A stretch of DNA of 7,344 nucleotides, taken from Paludibacteraceae bacterium (GTDB lineage Bacteria > Bacteroidota > Bacteroidia > Bacteroidales > Paludibacteraceae). Shown piece after piece: positions 5,700 through 7,344 of this stretch; positions within the stretch are counted from its first letter, which is position 1, and the number at the start of each line of letters is the position of its first letter. Below the pieces are notes generated by a model. It had not been told where the DNA came from. It worked only from the letters and a program-made list of their open reading frames with translations, and ran no database searches. Position numbers and translations under genes: made by a program. The DNA lies in the NCBI GenBank assembly GCA_947471245.1, contig CANIXM010000087.1, positions 1 to 7,344 on the forward strand, read 5' to 3'.

Positions 5700-5839
5700 G
5701 CTAACAACCGTGTAAGTGTAACTGAATTACACCTATATTGTCTATAGTTGAGCTGTTTTATTTGTTAATATACTTATATTTAGCGTTTTGTAAAATGTCG
5801 AAAAATTATATACAGTTACACTTATCCAATATGTTAAAG
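5699..5839 (-). other. Degenerate attC-like site 3 (about 141 bp)
   Basis: An R' box GTTAGCT (minus, 5705-5699) is identical to the complement of R'' in attC 2. A 12-bp perfect inverted repeat, TAAGTGTAACTG (5713-5724) and CAGTTACACTTA (5813-5824), lies 7 and 8 nt inside the outer boxes. The outer partner is GTTAAAG (5833-5839), with the last base off consensus. The length fits attC, but the 5/2 spacer and the extrahelical base of the other two sites are missing, so this may be a decayed or different-lineage site. Confidence 0.42.
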
Positions 5840-5874
5840 AGTAGTTATACATAATTTTGCTGTTTTGTTTAAAT

Positions 5875-5915
5875 GTCTAATTTATCTAATGGATTTTTTA
5901 TTAGATAAATTAGAC
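5875..5915. repeat. Perfect 16-bp inverted repeat with 9-nt loop
   Basis: GTCTAATTTATCTAAT (5875-5890) and ATTAGATAAATTAGAC (5900-5915) are exact reverse complements around GGATTTTTT. Too AT-rich for a classic terminator, though the T run and the long stem could stop transcription or bind a dimeric protein. Confidence 0.7.
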
Positions 5916-5922
5916 TAACTGT

Positions 5923-5954
5923 ACATATAAAATGACCCAATGTCATTTTTATGT
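5923..5954. repeat. Imperfect hairpin with one bulged base
   Basis: ACATATAAAATGAC (5923-5936) pairs with GTCATTTTTATGT (5942-5954) around CCAAT, leaving one unpaired T. It lies 7 bp after the 16-bp inverted repeat, so the two stems form a tandem. Confidence 0.55.
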
Positions 5955-6095
5955 CTACTGTTGTTAATGCCGTTGCTTCAAACAAATAGTATCAATGAGA
6001 CGAAGTCGAAATTGGACTATATTGTTTGTGCAAACGGTACCATTTGATGTGATACCAATACTCCCCACAAATATACAAAAGTTTCCCATACAAAT

Positions 6096-6129
6096 AAAAA
6101 AGCCCGACAGACATTCATCCATCGGGCTT
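6096..6129 (-). terminator. Rho-independent terminator of leuB
   Basis: On the minus strand AAGCCCGA (6129-6122) and TCGGGCTT (6107-6100) form an 8-bp stem with a 14-nt loop, followed by a T run (6101-6096). It starts 22 bp after the leuB stop codon and separates leuB from the cassette array downstream. Confidence 0.9.
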
Positions 6130-6151
6130 CCATTAATTTTATTCCTCTATA

Positions 6152-7231
6152 TTACTTAGCGATATATTTTACAATCCATTCGCCCACTTCGGAGGTGGAA
6201 AAGGCTTTACCACCATCGGCAATATCTTCGGTCACTACACCAGCGTCCATGCTTGCTGTCACGGCATTGCGGATAACAGCACCTTCTTCGGTCATGCCAA
6301 ATGCATATTCAAACATCAGCGCTGCAGAAAGAATGGTAGCCAGTGGATTGGCTATGTTTTTACCAGCTGCTTGTGGGTACGAACCGTGAATAGGCTCGAA
6401 CACCGAAGTATGAATACCTACTGATGCTGATGGAAGCATACCCAATGAACCAGTAATCACGGAAGCTTCGTCGGTAAGGATATCACCAAACAGATTTTCG
6501 GTCACCAACACATCAAAGCTCTTTGGCCATTGGATGATGCGCATGGCGGCATTGTCCACAAACATAAATTCGGTTTCAATATCTGGGTATTGTGGTGCTA
6601 TCTCTTGACCTATCTGACGCCAAAGGCGCGATGTAGCCAGTACGTTAGCTTTATCCACGATGGTTACTTTTTTGTTGCGTTGACCAGCATATTTATACGC
6701 TAGGTGAAGGATGCGTTCCACTTCTTCACGTGTGTAAATACAGGTGTCATAAGCAGTATTACCATCTTCGGCACGACCTTGTGGACGACCGAAATACATA
6801 CCACCAGTCAACTCGCGGATGCACATAAAGTCAGCACCATCTACCAAGTCAGCACGTAGAGGCGACTTGTGTATCAACGATGGGAAAGTAGTCACAGGAC
6901 GGATATTGGCATACAAGCCAAGGTCTTTGCGCATTTTGAGCAGTCCTTGTTCTGGACGTACTTTGGCAGCAGGGTTGTTATCGTATTTAGGATCGCCGAT
7001 AGCTCCAAAAAGCACTGCGTCTGATTTCATACACAATTCGTGTGTTGCCTTGGGGTAAGGCTCACCCACTTGGTCGATGGCGCATGCACCTACTATGGCA
7101 TATTCATAAGTAAGCGTATGACCAAATTTCTCACAAACGGCTTTAGTTACGTTCAATGCTTGTTCTACAATCTCTGGACCGATACCGTCGCCTGGTAACA
7201 CGGCAATGTTTAATGTTTTAGAAGTACTCAT
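6152..7231 (-). CDS. leuB: 3-Isopropylmalate dehydrogenase
   Basis: Cytosolic enzyme of leucine biosynthesis that oxidises and decarboxylates 3-isopropylmalate to 2-oxoisocaproate, using a dinucleotide and Mg2+/Mn2+. At 359 aa it is of normal length. Motifs in order: LPGDGIGPE (12-20), substrate arginines R101 and R111 (MRK, NIRP), and R139-ELTGGMYFG with Tyr146. Lys194 is in VDKANVL, and the metal-binding Asp226 (FVDNAAM), Asp250 and Asp254 (FGDILTDEAS) follow. The cofactor loop is HGSYPQAAGKNIANP (282-296). In Thermus LeuB the loop has Asp278-Ile279 as the NAD-specificity pair, and here these positions are Gln287-Ala288, a form I associate with Bacteroidota LeuB. The ATG gives a standard N-terminus. 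The rest of a leu operon, if present, would lie beyond the window end, and the terminator shows leuB is the last gene. Confidence 0.96.
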   Translation of the reverse strand: MSTSKTLNIAVLPGDGIGPEIVEQALNVTKAVCEKFGHTLTYEYAIVGACAIDQVGEPYPKATHELCMKSDAVLFGAIGDPKYDNNPAAKVRPEQGLLKMRKDLGLYANIRPVTTFPSLIHKSPLRADLVDGADFMCIRELTGGMYFGRPQGRAEDGNTAYDTCIYTREEVERILHLAYKYAGQRNKKVTIVDKANVLATSRLWRQIGQEIAPQYPDIETEFMFVDNAAMRIIQWPKSFDVLVTENLFGDILTDEASVITGSLGMLPSASVGIHTSVFEPIHGSYPQAAGKNIANPLATILSAALMFEYAFGMTEEGAVIRNAVTASMDAGVVTEDIADGGKAFSTSEVGEWIVKYIAK

Positions 7232-7236
7232 TTTTA

Positions 7237-7270
7237 TAATTAATAATTAATAATTAACAATTAATAATTT
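7237..7270. repeat. TAATTAA heptamer tandem repeat in the leuB leader
   Basis: Three exact TAATTAA units (7237-7243, 7244-7250, 7251-7257), then CAATTAA (7258-7264) and a partial TAATTT. The block ends 6 bp from the leuB start codon, where a translation initiation region would be. It leaves the leader almost free of G and C and so unstructured. Confidence 0.8.
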
Positions 7271-7271
7271 C

Positions 7272-7344
7272 AAATATCGCCGAAGGTAAATATCGCGTAG
7301 CTAATAACGCCAGCTAAAATCGCCGTAGGCAAATATCACGAAGT
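7272..7344. repeat. Degenerate tandem repeat of about 15 bp, running off the window
   Basis: Five successive units of 13-16 bp begin with AAATATCG or a close variant and end in a GGT/GCT/GGC/AGT-like triplet. Their starts are at 7272, 7288, 7303, 7316 and 7331. The core is AAATATCGCCGTAGGT. The array continues past the end of the window, so its full length is unknown. Confidence 0.65.

Larger units (their letters stand above)
4722..5704 (-). mobile_element. Integron gene cassette 2 (two-gene cassette, 983 bp)
   Basis: The bounds are the cleavage points at the R' box GTTAGCT (5705-5699) and the R' box of attC 2 (4722-4716). It carries two overlapping genes on the minus strand, an internal promoter candidate at its very start, and a consensus Shine-Dalgarno for the second gene. 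Cassettes with two genes and their own promoter are less common than single-gene, promoterless ones. Confidence 0.72.
5840..6095. other. AT-rich gene-free spacer between the cassette array and leuB
   Basis: No convincing coding frame is seen here, and no integrase or cassette gene. Besides the two inverted repeats listed separately, it holds GTTTGTGCAAAC (6024-6035, short dyad) and a GGTACCA / TGATACC imperfect pair around 6036-6056. It is the only spacer over 250 bp without a gene and could contain the promoter side of the array or a decayed cassette. Confidence 0.5.

Noticed and set aside
5912..5970. Possible short attC (ACTAAC, bulged stem, then GTTGTTA)
   Set aside because: The core boxes fit the consensus poorly and the spacers to the stem do not match the other two sites; kept only as a hairpin.
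6068..6075. TATATTTG on the minus strand, a match to the Bacteroidota -7 element
   Set aside because: The nearest TTTG upstream is only about 15 bp away and overlaps the leuB terminator; a leader of over 400 nt to the first gene would be needed.
6819..7058. Open frame of 79 codons on the plus strand
   Set aside because: Antisense to the conserved N-terminal third of leuB.
7272..7344. CRISPR array
   Set aside because: Units are adjacent, 13-16 bp and degenerate, with no spacers of constant length and no cas genes.

Overview
The window looks like a chromosomal segment of a Bacteroidota bacterium (Chitinophagales/Sphingobacteriales-like; inference). The grounds are the Bacteroidota form of LeuB (GSYPQAAGK in the cofactor loop), a lipoprotein-type glutathione peroxidase, a scramblase/LURP-one-like protein, a Bacteroidota-type RAYT transposase, general absence of Shine-Dalgarno sequences, and AT-rich spacers. 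No rRNA, tRNA or CRISPR array was seen.

Layout. Bases 1-1414 (+) hold two overlapping (ATGA) paralogues of the succinylglutamate desuccinylase/aspartoacylase (M14-like) family. The first is cut by the window edge. The second appears to have lost both zinc-binding histidines. Bases 1547-2104 (+) encode a secreted, lipid-anchored glutathione-peroxidase-like thiol peroxidase, followed by a clear terminator. Bases 2201-2767 (-) encode a REP-associated tyrosine transposase (RAYT). Two copies of a roughly 60-bp two-hairpin, REP-like repeat (2816-2875 and 3678-3737) flank a scramblase-like gene (2929-3519, -).

Bases 3758-5839 form the most interesting part: a small integron gene-cassette array with no integrase in the window. 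Two well-formed attC sites (3758-3889, 132 bp; 4716-4848, 133 bp) share core boxes, a 5/2-nt asymmetric central spacer, arms of 19 and 20 nt, and an extrahelical G at the same place. A third, degenerate site lies at 5699-5839. All are oriented with the minus-strand genes. Cassette 1 carries tam (trans-aconitate 2-methyltransferase). Cassette 2 carries two overlapping genes, a small soluble uncharacterised protein and a coiled-coil two-TM membrane protein. It also has its own sigma70-like promoter and a full Shine-Dalgarno, signals atypical of Bacteroidota, which suggests import.

Bases 5840-6095 are AT-rich and gene-free, with a perfect 16-bp inverted repeat. Bases 6152-7231 (-) are leuB (3-isopropylmalate dehydrogenase, leucine synthesis) with its own terminator. 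Upstream of leuB are a TAATTAA heptamer tandem repeat and a degenerate tandem repeat of about 15 bp that runs off the window end.

How they work together: only the desuccinylase-like pair and the cassette 2 pair look like cotranscribed functional units. The rest are independent housekeeping or mobile genes that share a locus. The best candidate for an undescribed system is the two-gene cassette 2.
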